A model generated the notes under the pieces. The model saw only the letters and a program-made list of their open reading frames with translations. It searched no databases and had not been told where the DNA came from. The translations under genes and the position numbers were made by a program. From Capnocytophaga sputigena (lineage in GTDB: Bacteria; Bacteroidota; Bacteroidia; Flavobacteriales; Flavobacteriaceae), in the NCBI RefSeq assembly GCF_900446695.1, contig NZ_UAVP01000003.1, positions 186,001 to 250,000 on the forward strand: a stretch of 64,000 bases of DNA, given 5' to 3'. Shown here piece by piece: positions 52,147 to 59,974 of this stretch; the first letter of the stretch is position 1; the number at the start of each line of letters is the position of its first letter.

Positions 52147-52740
52147 CTAAAAAAAAGGAAGAATTATACGACAAACAATAAAGATAATGCCATAAAATAA
52201 AGGAGGAATGAACATCAATAGAAATCCTTTTTCTGTTTTAAAAATTCTTTCATAATAGTTTATCACAAGCACATTTAACAAAAACACAGCATAGTTGACA
52301 AAAGTTTCATAAAACTCCATAATTTCCACAAAGAGGTGGTGGTAACTTACGGGCTTCCCTTCTGTAGCAACACCTATGAGTTTAGGCCTATCAGAAAGAC
52401 TTGTCTTATAGACAAAATCATCTTCTAACTCGTAATAGGTAATTTTATCTCTAAACTTTATTTCAGGGATGTCTACAAAGTTGAACTTCTTTAACCTTAA
52501 ACTAATGTCCGCATCACCCTCTCTGCTAGGCTCTTTCATTTGTTTTACCTCCTGTTCTGAAGCCAAATAAATATTTAAATTTTTCTTTTTCCCCATTCCC
52601 CAGTACTCATATCCCTTTACCCAACCTGTTTTTTTAGGTAGGGAATCAAGGTTGTCTAACACATTAAAAGTCTTATAAAGAATGAAAATATTGGGCAAAC
52701 AGAAAATAATAACAACAAGATAGATAAGTAGTTTTTTCAT
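52147..52740 (-). CDS. Hypothetical membrane protein
   Basis: A 197-residue protein with an N-terminal membrane helix (about 3-22), a soluble domain (about 30-130) and two C-terminal helices (about 143-160 and 172-194). The soluble part contains KKTGWVKGYEYWGMGKKKNL and KLIGVATEGKPVSY. Not recognised. It sits 19 bases upstream of the 157-residue gene on the same strand, so they may be cotranscribed. Confidence 0.55.
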   Translation of the reverse strand: MKKLLIYLVVIIFCLPNIFILYKTFNVLDNLDSLPKKTGWVKGYEYWGMGKKKNLNIYLASEQEVKQMKEPSREGDADISLRLKKFNFVDIPEIKFRDKITYYELEDDFVYKTSLSDRPKLIGVATEGKPVSYHHLFVEIMEFYETFVNYAVFLLNVLVINYYERIFKTEKGFLLMFIPPLFYGIIFIVCRIILPFF

Positions 52741-52761
52741 TCTTATTTTTAACTTTTGAAA

Positions 52762-53079
52762 TTACTCATTCCACTTTCTAGCATTGATGCTGTCCAATAG
52801 CGGTTGGAAACCGTCAGCAAGGTCGAATTGAGTGCCTATGGCATCAAAAATAGCATCTTGAGTAAGTACCCATTGTGGTACCTCGTCTGGAATTTTGCCA
52901 TCGTTGCTATCGAAATAGTCTTCACGCCATTGAGGGCTGTCGTAATACGCCTCCAAAGCCTCATACTCGGGTTGTATGGCTTTCCATTCTTCTAAAAGAG
53001 TTTCAGCTTTGCTAAGAATACCCTCCAATCGCAAGAGGATATCGTTCATTTTCTTAATGTTTTCGTATCGTTCATTCAT
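52762..53079 (-). CDS. DUF4298 family protein
   Basis: A 105-residue cytoplasmic protein: an N-terminal helix pair (ERYENIKKMNDILLRLEGIL) followed by YEALEAYYDSPQWREDYFDS, then VPQWVLTQDAIFDAIG. This pattern matches DUF4298, a small family of unknown function often found among polymorphic-toxin immunity genes. It begins a minus-strand group with the two genes downstream of it. No toxin gene is seen nearby. Confidence 0.7.
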   Translation of the reverse strand: MNERYENIKKMNDILLRLEGILSKAETLLEEWKAIQPEYEALEAYYDSPQWREDYFDSNDGKIPDEVPQWVLTQDAIFDAIGTQFDLADGFQPLLDSINARKWNE

Positions 53080-53177
53080 TTTAATATTATTTTTAGCTAT
53101 ATTCTACTTCAAACTTATTATTTCTATATCACAGAAAGGCTATTTAAAAAGTCTCAAAATCGTATTTGTATCGCTAC

Positions 53178-53209
53178 ACTTTGCCAAAGTTTTTAGACTT
53201 TGGCAAAGT
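53178..53209. repeat. Palindromic repeat, second copy (CTTTGCCAAAG family)
   Basis: ACTTTGCCAAAGT (53178-53190) and ACTTTGGCAAAGT (53197-53209) form a perfect 13-base stem with a TTTTAG loop. The arm shares 12 bases with the hairpin at 28969-29018. It lacks a following T-run, so it is not an obvious terminator. Confidence 0.6.
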
Positions 53210-53254
53210 TAAACCTAAAAAGAACACATTTTCTTATTAAACTCATATTAAAGA

Positions 53255-53662
53255 CTAAATTTCAGGAAAAATAATCTCTTTAGGAATGAAACTATAGTCT
53301 TCTTTATTGATAATTTGAACCTCTTTTAAGTAATTTTCTTTAGAAAACTTAAAACAATAAGGTTTGTCCCTCAAAAAATCCCATTGAACAATAGCTTCTG
53401 AATGTGTTACCTTAATTGTTGCCCATCCTCCATCGTCTGCAACACCACAAGCACAAGTAAATAATAGATATTCACCACTTTGTAAGCTACTTTTGTATAA
53501 TTCAGTGGGGACTATCAGTATATCTTCAAAATCAGGATAAGTAGTTATATCCTCATCGTCAATGAAAAGTTGTAGATAACTACAATTTTCAAAACGAATA
53601 CTATCGCGAATAAGGTATTCATCTTCTTTTAGTGTAACTACATTGATTTTGAGTCTATTCAT
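53255..53662 (-). CDS. Hypothetical protein downstream of NADAR
   Basis: A 135-residue acidic beta-rich protein with two close cysteines in LFTCACGVADDGGWATIKV (about 68-86) and a WDFLRDKPYCFKF segment. It has no membrane helices or signal. No family was recognised. It follows the NADAR gene by 5 bases on the same strand, so it is probably the last gene of that operon and may share its role. Confidence 0.6.
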   Translation of the reverse strand: MNRLKINVVTLKEDEYLIRDSIRFENCSYLQLFIDDEDITTYPDFEDILIVPTELYKSSLQSGEYLLFTCACGVADDGGWATIKVTHSEAIVQWDFLRDKPYCFKFSKENYLKEVQIINKEDYSFIPKEIIFPEI

Positions 53663-53667
53663 TTCTT

Positions 53668-54519
53668 TTATTTTAACAAATCTACATTCTGATATACCTT
53701 TCTAATTTCATCCCTTACTTCCATTAGCGCAAAACCCAAGAGGTTCTTGCCACGCCACGAAGCGATGTTATGTGCTTTCTCATTGTCTTTCCCCAAGCCT
53801 ATCCCCCAAATGGTATCCATCGGACTTGCTTCTACTAATATTTTATCACCAGTAGAGAGCAAAAAGTCCATCATTTCCTTATTCTGAGTGAATTTGTAGT
53901 AATTTCCATTCAGTACAATGCTGTATTTGGCTCTGTCCCACACCTGAGGGTCAAAGTTGCGCACTTTTCTTCCCAAGGCTTTCATCAGTTTAGGGTCGGA
54001 GGTGTTCATTATTTCTTCCTCCACCTCTTCATCACCAAACAAACGCGCTTTTTCAGCCATCATATACTGCTCAGCACAATAATATTTATCACCATCTACA
54101 GAAAAAGGTGAGGGTTGCCATTGCGAAAAACAAGATTCATCTACTACCTCTGCATTGGGCTTCCAAAAGAATAGAAAATTGAGTTCTTTTGCTGAGTTTA
54201 AAAAAAATGTCAGAGAGTATCTGTAGGTTCCTTTAGCCTGCCAAAAGGGAATACGATTATCCCCATAATAGTAATCATTCTTCCCAGAACTTAATTCTTC
54301 TATCGTAACTCTTGGCTTCCAAGTATTTAAATGCCAAAAGCAAGGACGAGGATATAGCTCTTGATACTCTTGCTGTTGTGCAGGGGTAAGTGCCCTATAC
54401 CATTTCCAAAAATCATAAGCATAGGCTTCACCATAGCCCATACGCCAGCCTATGGTAAACTCTGAAAGCTCTGGAAACTTAATCCAAGGAGGGGTCTTAA
54501 GTTCAAATGTAGGTTTCAT
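53668..54519 (-). CDS. NADAR-family (YbiA-like) protein, copy 1
   Basis: NADAR proteins bind NAD or ADP-ribose-like ligands. YbiA cleaves riboflavin intermediates, and others reverse guanine ADP-ribosylation by DarT-type toxins. The 283-residue protein has a divergent N-terminal domain (about 1-110, TPAQQQEYQELYPRPCFWH). The NADAR domain (about 120-280) has YYCAEQYMMAEKARLFGD and DTIWGIGLGKDNEKAHN. The ATG at 54519 overlaps the stop of the upstream gene (ATGA), so translational coupling is likely; 54534 is an alternative. The NADAR half is almost identical to copy 2. Confidence 0.88.
   Translation of the reverse strand: MKPTFELKTPPWIKFPELSEFTIGWRMGYGEAYAYDFWKWYRALTPAQQQEYQELYPRPCFWHLNTWKPRVTIEELSSGKNDYYYGDNRIPFWQAKGTYRYSLTFFLNSAKELNFLFFWKPNAEVVDESCFSQWQPSPFSVDGDKYYCAEQYMMAEKARLFGDEEVEEEIMNTSDPKLMKALGRKVRNFDPQVWDRAKYSIVLNGNYYKFTQNKEMMDFLLSTGDKILVEASPMDTIWGIGLGKDNEKAHNIASWRGKNLLGFALMEVRDEIRKVYQNVDLLK
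53701..54170 (-). repeat. About 470-base direct repeat, copy 1
   Basis: This stretch aligns without gaps to 56141-56610, offset 2440 bases, with only scattered base differences. It covers the NADAR domain of copy 1, while the sequence beyond 54170 diverges abruptly. Confidence 0.85.
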
Positions 54520-56102
54520 TTTTTCTTCTCCCAATTTTTGCCATATACGGCATAATACATCGCCTCTTGGTAGTAATCCTCTTTGTCTTTCAAAAAGTCG
54601 TTGAGGAGTGCTTTGTTTTCAGGATTTTTCATCGCCTCTGTAAGCGACTTGAATATCACATCATCTTGTGAAGAAATCACTCCCTCATATATCGTAGGCA
54701 AGGTCTCTACGCTAAACCCATGCCTTTTTATCAGCGCATTCACAAAATTTATGTGTATCATCATCTGGTCCTCATCATCTACTAGCTTAAAGTATTGCTC
54801 AACCAAAGGAAAATACTTCTTGCTGGTGAGTCCTAAGCAAAATATAGCATAACTTCCTGTTGCACAACTATTTTCAATATATTCCGTATCGGTATACCAT
54901 TCAAGCTCTTTTATCGCTACCTTCGCATATTCCTCTAATTTAGGATGCAAGGTCTCATATTGCAATGCCTGTGCAAAAAAGCGATGAGTGCTTGATTTTA
55001 CAAGACCTTTTATATCCAAAAACTGTTTAGGAGCTTTAGAACTCAGCTTGATTTGATAACTATGGTGGAATCCTGCTTTAAACAGCGCAATGATAAAGTC
55101 TAATGCCTTACCATAAGCCTCAGCAGTCTCTTGCTTGATTTTAAGGCTAATAGTAGCAAATACATCATTGGCATCAGCTTCCAATTGGCTATCTTTGTAG
55201 TGAATAAGGTCATCGGGTAGCTCGCCCGTACCTTTTTTAAGATATTGCTTAGCTTTCTCCGACCCCAGTTCATTGGCTGCTCGTTCTAAATCTTCTTGAG
55301 CAGACTTTACATCCCAACTGTATTGTTTGTATTTGATTTTCCAAAGGGCTTGTTGTATATAGAGGGTTAGCTTATCAGTATCAATTTTTTCAGGGGTGAT
55401 ACCTTCTTTGAGTGTATATTTAGTATTCCATTGAGATCCTTTTTCATCATAGTACAATGGATAGAAAACTTCATACTTCCAATATTTAGCCTTAAAAGTA
55501 AGCCATCTTGCACTTTCTTTTAGCCAATCTTTTTTACCAGCATAAAGTTTTAATGTTTTTTCAGCAATAGCTATGATTTGGCTCGCTGTATAGCCATTGA
55601 GCTCTGTATCAAATAACTTATCTAAAAAGCTAACTATCTCTCCATCCTCCATTTCTCTACTGGGGTGGTTGATTACCTCTTCCATAAAAGTATCAAAACG
55701 ATTCTTAAGCTCTGCTTTGCGTGCTTCGTGTACCAGTTTGAACTGTAGTGTGTAATCTTCAAATTCAATATTTACAGATATTTTGTACCGAAACTTTCCA
55801 AAAAAAGCTTCTGTAAAGAACATCTTAGTAATTTTCTCTTGCAAAGTATGGGCTATAGCTTCCTTCTCTTTTTTAGAAAGTGTAGAGAAATTAGAGATTA
55901 CTACTTCCTCAGGGGTACTATACTTTTTAAGTGAAGTATAAAAGAGGATAGTATTATCACGATTTTCATCTTGCTCAATTAAAATATAGTTAGCATAGCC
56001 TTCCACAAGGTAGCGATACTGATAAGGAGTTTTTATTTCACTTCCTATCTTTTCTAATATGCCTTGTAGAATTTCTTTAGCGTATTTTTCTGCTGTATTC
56101 AT
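54516..56102 (-). CDS. Large helical protein between two NADAR genes (DUF6138-like)
   Basis: A 528-residue cytoplasmic protein, mostly alpha-helical, with no membrane segment or signal. It has repeated aromatic-rich helices (KESARWLTFKAKYWKYEVFYP, about 197-217; EYAKVAIKELEWYTDTEYIENS, about 405-426) reminiscent of helical-repeat folds. I tentatively connect it with DUF6138 proteins of Bacteroidota; this is not certain. It lies between two NADAR genes, overlapping the start of copy 1 by four bases and following copy 2 by 2 bases, so the three are cotranscribed. It could be the ADP-ribosylation-related partner, but no catalytic motif was recognised. Confidence 0.7.
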   Translation of the reverse strand: MNTAEKYAKEILQGILEKIGSEIKTPYQYRYLVEGYANYILIEQDENRDNTILFYTSLKKYSTPEEVVISNFSTLSKKEKEAIAHTLQEKITKMFFTEAFFGKFRYKISVNIEFEDYTLQFKLVHEARKAELKNRFDTFMEEVINHPSREMEDGEIVSFLDKLFDTELNGYTASQIIAIAEKTLKLYAGKKDWLKESARWLTFKAKYWKYEVFYPLYYDEKGSQWNTKYTLKEGITPEKIDTDKLTLYIQQALWKIKYKQYSWDVKSAQEDLERAANELGSEKAKQYLKKGTGELPDDLIHYKDSQLEADANDVFATISLKIKQETAEAYGKALDFIIALFKAGFHHSYQIKLSSKAPKQFLDIKGLVKSSTHRFFAQALQYETLHPKLEEYAKVAIKELEWYTDTEYIENSCATGSYAIFCLGLTSKKYFPLVEQYFKLVDDEDQMMIHINFVNALIKRHGFSVETLPTIYEGVISSQDDVIFKSLTEAMKNPENKALLNDFLKDKEDYYQEAMYYAVYGKNWEKKK

Positions 56103-56104
56103 TT

Positions 56105-56932
56105 CTATTTTTTCAGCAAATGTACGTTTTTATAAAGTTTTCTAATCTCATCTCTCACTTCCATCAGGGCAAATCCCAAAAGGTTCTTGCCACGCCACGA
56201 AGCGATATTATGTGCTTTCTCATTGTCTTTGCCTAAGCCTATCCCCCAAATAGTATCCATCGGACTCGCCTCTACTAATATTTTATCACCGGTAGAGAGC
56301 AAAAAGTCCATCATTTCCTTACTCTGAGTGAATTTGTAGTAATTCCCATTCAGTACGATGCTGTATTTGGCTTTGTCCCACACCTGAGGGTCAAAGTTGC
56401 GCACTTTTCTTCCCAAGGCTTTCATCAGTTTAGGGTCGGAGGTGTTCATTATTTCTTCCTCTACCTCTTCATCTCCAAACAAACGCGCTTTTTCTGCCAT
56501 CATATACTGCTCAGCACAATAATATTTATCACCATCTACAGAAAAAGGTGAGGGTTGCCATTGTGAAAAACAAGATTCATCTACTACCTCTGCATTGGGC
56601 TTCCAAAAGAAAACAAACTTGAGCTTCTTTGCCGAATGGATAAAGGTCGCTTTAGAATACTTATAAGCACCTTTGGGTTGCCAAACCGGAATTCCTTCGT
56701 AGTAATAATCCTCCTCGTCATCTATATCTTGGTCATCCTCTTCCCATCTGTTGTAATGCCAAAAACAAGGATACGGAAAAAGTGCTTGGTACTCTTTTTG
56801 TTGTGCTGGGGTAAGGGACTCATACCAGTCCCAAAACTTGGATTTATAATCTTCGCCAGCGCCCATACGCCAGCCTATCGTAAATTCAGTATAAGCAGGG
56901 AACGCAATCCACTGCGGTGCCATATAATTCAT
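56105..56932 (-). CDS. NADAR-family (YbiA-like) protein, copy 2
   Basis: A 275-residue paralogue of the protein at 53668-54519. The N-terminal domain (about 1-105: PQWIAFPAYTEFTIGWRMG, TPAQQKEYQALFPYPCFWH) shares the same plan but differs much more. The NADAR half is nearly identical, with the same YYCAEQYMMAEKARLFGD, SPMDTIWGIGLGKDNEKA and SWRGKNLLGFALMEVRDEIRK segments. First gene of the operon, with a consensus -7 box 37 bases upstream. Confidence 0.88.
   Translation of the reverse strand: MNYMAPQWIAFPAYTEFTIGWRMGAGEDYKSKFWDWYESLTPAQQKEYQALFPYPCFWHYNRWEEDDQDIDDEEDYYYEGIPVWQPKGAYKYSKATFIHSAKKLKFVFFWKPNAEVVDESCFSQWQPSPFSVDGDKYYCAEQYMMAEKARLFGDEEVEEEIMNTSDPKLMKALGRKVRNFDPQVWDKAKYSIVLNGNYYKFTQSKEMMDFLLSTGDKILVEASPMDTIWGIGLGKDNEKAHNIASWRGKNLLGFALMEVRDEIRKLYKNVHLLKK
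56141..56610 (-). repeat. About 470-base direct repeat, copy 2
   Basis: Gapless partner of 53701-54170, encoding the shared NADAR domain. Outside it the two genes diverge strongly, although they remain homologous. Confidence 0.85.
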
Positions 56933-56968
56933 AACTAAACTATTAATTATTAATGATTAACAATGGGG

Positions 56969-56999
56969 CAAAAATAACAATAATTAGTCAATTAGCCAA
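56969..56999 (-). promoter_or_regulatory. NADAR operon promoter
   Basis: The minus strand has TTG (56999-56997), 20 bases, then TATTTTTG (56976-56969), 37 bases before the ATG at 56932. Confidence 0.55.
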
Positions 57000-57024
57000 C
57001 TTTCTGATTAGCAAATTAGTAAAA

Positions 57025-57055
57025 ATTCGTCATTCGTTATTCGTATTTCACAATT
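57025..57055 (+). repeat. AT-rich dispersed repeat (ATTCGTCATTCG type)
   Basis: Contains ATTCGTCATTCGTTATTCG units, the same type as at 51639, 61826 and 63460. It lies in the divergent gap upstream of yraN. Confidence 0.5.
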
Positions 57056-57061
57056 ATTTTC

Positions 57062-57069
57062 TACTTTTG
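57062..57069 (+). promoter_or_regulatory. yraN -7 box
   Basis: TACTTTTG followed by CC lies 41 bases before the yraN ATG. The leader is a degenerate CCTAAA/CCTGAAA-rich tract. Confidence 0.5.
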
Positions 57070-57110
57070 CCTCACCTAAACCCTAATACCTGAAACTTAA
57101 CACCTAAACT

Positions 57111-57470
57111 ATGGCAGCACATAATGATTTTGGAAAAGAAGGCGAGCAAGATGCTGTAAACTTCCTTATAGAAAATGGTCATACTATTTTAGAACGCAAT
57201 TTTAGATTCGGTCACGCCGAGATTGATATAATTTCTCGAAAGGACAATATTTTGCATATTGTAGAGGTAAAAACGCGTAATTCAAGTGCTTATGGCGAAC
57301 CCGAATCGTTTGTGAACCAACAAAAAATCGACCTTTTAGTAAGAGCAACCAACTACTATCTGGAAAAAACCGATTTAGATTTAGAGGTTCAATTTGATAT
57401 CATTTCTATTGTAAAAAACAATGTTGAGTTTACTATCAATTATATTGAAGATGCTTTTTACCCATTCTAA
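57111..57470 (+). CDS. yraN: YraN/UPF0102 family endonuclease-like protein
   Basis: A 119-residue protein of the YraN (UPF0102) family, which has a PD-(D/E)XK-nuclease-like fold. The motif GHAEIDIISRKDNILHIVEVKTRNSSAYGEPES (about 34-66) contains the expected Asp and EVK residues. Length is typical. Members are presumed to act in DNA repair or recombination, but the role is unproven. It has its own promoter. Confidence 0.9.
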   Translation: MAAHNDFGKEGEQDAVNFLIENGHTILERNFRFGHAEIDIISRKDNILHIVEVKTRNSSAYGEPESFVNQQKIDLLVRATNYYLEKTDLDLEVQFDIISIVKNNVEFTINYIEDAFYPF

Positions 57471-57503
57471 AAATGTTAAATAAATATAATTTTTTACCCT
57501 ATA

Positions 57504-57535
57504 TTGTTATAGAATTATTTTTTTTAGTACTTTTG
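57504..57535 (+). promoter_or_regulatory. Promoter of the ACT-domain gene and gltX
   Basis: TTG (57504-57506), 21 bases, TACTTTTG (57528-57535), 23 bases before the ATG at 57559. Confidence 0.6.
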
Positions 57536-57558
57536 TAACAATTTTAAACCTCAGCAAA

Positions 57559-58221
57559 ATGAAAACAGTAGCCTCAGCCGTTGAACAATACATCAAATCA
57601 AAACCTTTTTTGCAAACTGCCCTCTCTCAAGGGATTATCAACCTCACGTCGCTCGCAAGGGTGATTCGCAAAGATATACAAAGCGAAACTACCACACGCG
57701 AAGTCCGTAATGGGGCTATAGTAATGGCTCTCAAACGATTATCGGTAGATATGGAGTTCCGTTCTACGCATCGTATCGTTAAAGTATTAAAAAATATAGG
57801 CGATATTATCGTGCGATCAAACCTTATTGACTATACTTTCTTACTATCGGATACTTTTATGAACAATCAGGCTGAATTGCTTCAAAAGATTCAAAACAAC
57901 AAAGATGTGTTCTATGCTGCTACTCGTGGGGTAAATGAAACAAATCTCATTGTAAGTAGTACAATGGAGAGTATTGTGGAAGATATTTTCAAGAAAGAAC
58001 GCTTATTGCACAAGTTTCCTAATTTAGGGGCTATCAGTGTGAAATTACCTGAAGAAAATATATCAGTACCAGGTATTTATTATTTTATCTTCCAACGCTT
58101 AGCGTGGGAAGGTGTGAGTATGAACGAGGTGATTTCCACCGCCAATGAATTTACTATCGTAATCCCCGAATACCACGTGGATATTGCTTTTAAAGTGATT
58201 AAAGATTTAAAATTATTATAA
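57559..58221 (+). CDS. ACT-domain protein (aspartate-kinase-C-like)
   Basis: A 220-residue protein with a helical N-terminal half (AVEQYIKSKPFLQTALSQGI) and a C-terminal half of paired ACT-like modules (NKDVFYAATRGVNETNLIVSS; VPGIYYFIFQRLAWEGVSMNEVISTANEFTIVI). Similar proteins in flavobacteria are often labelled aspartate kinase, but no kinase domain is present. It may be an amino-acid sensor or regulator. It is 6 bases upstream of gltX and likely cotranscribed. Confidence 0.75.
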   Translation: MKTVASAVEQYIKSKPFLQTALSQGIINLTSLARVIRKDIQSETTTREVRNGAIVMALKRLSVDMEFRSTHRIVKVLKNIGDIIVRSNLIDYTFLLSDTFMNNQAELLQKIQNNKDVFYAATRGVNETNLIVSSTMESIVEDIFKKERLLHKFPNLGAISVKLPEENISVPGIYYFIFQRLAWEGVSMNEVISTANEFTIVIPEYHVDIAFKVIKDLKLL

Positions 58222-58227
58222 AAATAA

Positions 58228-59730
58228 ATGGTTAGAGTTAGATTTGCTCCAAGTCCTACAGGAGCATTGCATATCGGAGGCGTACGTACCGCCTTATTCA
58301 ATTATTTATTCGCCAAAAAACACGGTGGCGACTTCTTACTTCGCATTGAAGATACCGACCAAAATCGCTATGTACCAGGCGCTGAGCAGTACATCATCAA
58401 CTCACTGAACTGGTTAGGGCTTACTTACGACGAGGGAGTAGGCAAAGAGGGCAAACACGCTCCCTACCGCCAAAGTGAACGCAAGCCGCTCTACAAACAA
58501 TATGCCGATGCTCTTATTGAGAATGGTTGGGCGTATTACGCTTTTGATACTGCTGAGGCACTCGATATTGCGCGCAAAGAGGCTGAAGCCAAAGGGGAAA
58601 CCTTTATATACAATTGGGCAACACGCGATACTTTGCAAAACTCTCTATCGCTGAGTGCTGAAGAAGTACAACAACGCCTACAACGCGGTGATGAATATGT
58701 AATTCGATTCAAAATGCCCCACAACGAACAGTTGAAAATGAACGATATGATTCGCGGGGAAGTAACTATTGATACGAGTACCTTAGACGACAAAGTGCTC
58801 TTCAAAAGTGACGGAATGCCTACTTACCACTTAGCAAACATCGTAGACGACCACCTTATGGAAATTACTCACGTAATACGCGGTGAAGAATGGTTGCCTT
58901 CTATGGCTTTGCACCTAATGCTCTACCGTGCTTTTGGTTGGCAAGCTCCCGCTTTTGCTCATTTGCCTCTTATCCTCAAACCTGTAGGTAATGGCAAACT
59001 CAGCAAACGCGATGGTATCAAACTCGGTTTTCCTGTCTTCCCAATGGATTGGACAGAGAATGGCGAAACGCTAAAAGGATTTAGTGGAGAAGGTTATTTT
59101 CCTGAAGCTCTTATCAACTTTTTAGCACTTTTAGGGTGGAATCCAGGGAATGATGAGGAGATTTTTTCAATGGAACAACTCATTCAACTATTTGATTTAG
59201 AAAAAGTACACAAGGCTGGGGCTCGCTTCGACCCTGAGAAAATCAAATGGTTCAACCACCAATATTTGCAAATGAAACCCAATGGTGAATTGGCTACCCT
59301 TTTCCAAAAAGACCTTACCGAAAGAGGTGTAACTGCTCCAATTGCTACCGTAGAAAAAGTAGTTGGACTCATCAAAGAACGCGCTTCCTTTGTAAGTGAT
59401 TTCTGGGAACTCAGCAAATTCTTCTTTGAAGCACCTACCCAATACGACGAAAAGGCAATTAAAAAACAATGGAAAGAACAAACTCCTACCATTGTGAAAG
59501 AAGTAGCTGAAGTACTCCAAAATACGGCTAATTTTACTTCAATTGCCTTAGAAGAGGCGGTAAAGCAATATATGGAAACAAAGGGTTTAGGCTTTGGTCA
59601 AGTAATGCCTCCATTGCGCTTGGCATTAGTGGGTGAACTCAAAGGTCCTCACATATTTGATATTATAGAGGTTATAGGTAAAGAAGAAACACTAAGCCGT
59701 TTGGACGCAATTCTTTCTGCTGAAAAATAA
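58228..59730 (+). CDS. gltX: Glutamyl-tRNA synthetase
   Basis: GltX charges tRNA-Glu with glutamate. The 500-residue class I synthetase has the HIGH motif as [18 protein letters not shown] (about 5-22) and the KMSKS motif as [14 protein letters not shown] (about 255-268). The C-terminal anticodon-binding domain and length are normal. It follows the ACT-domain gene in the same operon and precedes the cysteine attenuator. Confidence 0.97.
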   Translation: MVRVRFAPSPTGALHIGGVRTALFNYLFAKKHGGDFLLRIEDTDQNRYVPGAEQYIINSLNWLGLTYDEGVGKEGKHAPYRQSERKPLYKQYADALIENGWAYYAFDTAEALDIARKEAEAKGETFIYNWATRDTLQNSLSLSAEEVQQRLQRGDEYVIRFKMPHNEQLKMNDMIRGEVTIDTSTLDDKVLFKSDGMPTYHLANIVDDHLMEITHVIRGEEWLPSMALHLMLYRAFGWQAPAFAHLPLILKPVGNGKLSKRDGIKLGFPVFPMDWTENGETLKGFSGEGYFPEALINFLALLGWNPGNDEEIFSMEQLIQLFDLEKVHKAGARFDPEKIKWFNHQYLQMKPNGELATLFQKDLTERGVTAPIATVEKVVGLIKERASFVSDFWELSKFFFEAPTQYDEKAIKKQWKEQTPTIVKEVAEVLQNTANFTSIALEEAVKQYMETKGLGFGQVMPPLRLALVGELKGPHIFDIIEVIGKEETLSRLDAILSAEK

Positions 59731-59757
59731 AAAAATGAAATAATTTTTCACTTTTTA

Positions 59758-59788
59758 TTTGGTAGTTAGAAAAATATTCTTAACTTTG
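59758..59788 (+). promoter_or_regulatory. cysE-cysK promoter
   Basis: TTTG (59758-59761), 19 bases, TAACTTTG (59781-59788), ending 24 bases before the leader-peptide ATG at 59813. Confidence 0.65.
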
Positions 59789-59812
59789 CCCCATCAAATA
59801 GAACAATATTAT

Positions 59813-59890
59813 ATGACATTGTACACTTTAAACATAATGACGATGTGTTGCACACTCAATTTGAGCAGTGCAAGGCTCGTTATTTCTTAA
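59813..59890 (+). CDS. Cysteine leader peptide with tandem Cys codons
   Basis: A 25-codon ORF between the cys promoter and a terminator. Codons 12 and 13 (59846-59851) are TGT and TGC, two adjacent cysteines in the context MTMCCTL. A second ATG at 59837 gives a 17-residue version. The Cys codons overlap the 5' arm of hairpin 59848-59873, so a ribosome paused there for lack of Cys-tRNA would open that hairpin. This is the expected geometry for attenuation control of cysE and cysK. It has no homology of its own. Confidence 0.75.
   Translation: MTLYTLNIMTMCCTLNLSSARLVIS
59848..59873 (+). promoter_or_regulatory. Attenuator hairpin 1 and antiterminator arm
   Basis: TTGCAC (59848-59853) pairs with GTGCAA (59868-59873), and CTCAA with TTGAG inside it. 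The segment AGCAGTG (59864-59870) in its 3' half is a perfect complement of CACTGCT (59935-59941) in the terminator's 5' arm, so the two structures are mutually exclusive. Confidence 0.7.
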
Positions 59891-59929
59891 AGATATGTCA
59901 GTTACTATATTTTAACAAACGAAATAACA

Positions 59930-59968
59930 ACCCCCACTGCTTTATAAAGGTAGTGGGGGTATTTTTTT
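59930..59968 (+). terminator. Attenuator terminator in front of cysE
   Basis: ACCCCCACT (59930-59938) pairs perfectly with AGTGGGGGT (59952-59960), extended by wobble pairs, followed by seven T (59962-59968). It lies only 6 bases before the cysE ATG, too close to end gltX alone. Confidence 0.9.
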
Positions 59969-59974
59969 ATAACG

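Noticed and set aside
59930-59968. Plain terminator of gltX
   Set aside because: It lies downstream of a new promoter and a leader ORF and 6 bases before the cysE ATG, and its arm pairs with the leader, so an attenuator explains it better.
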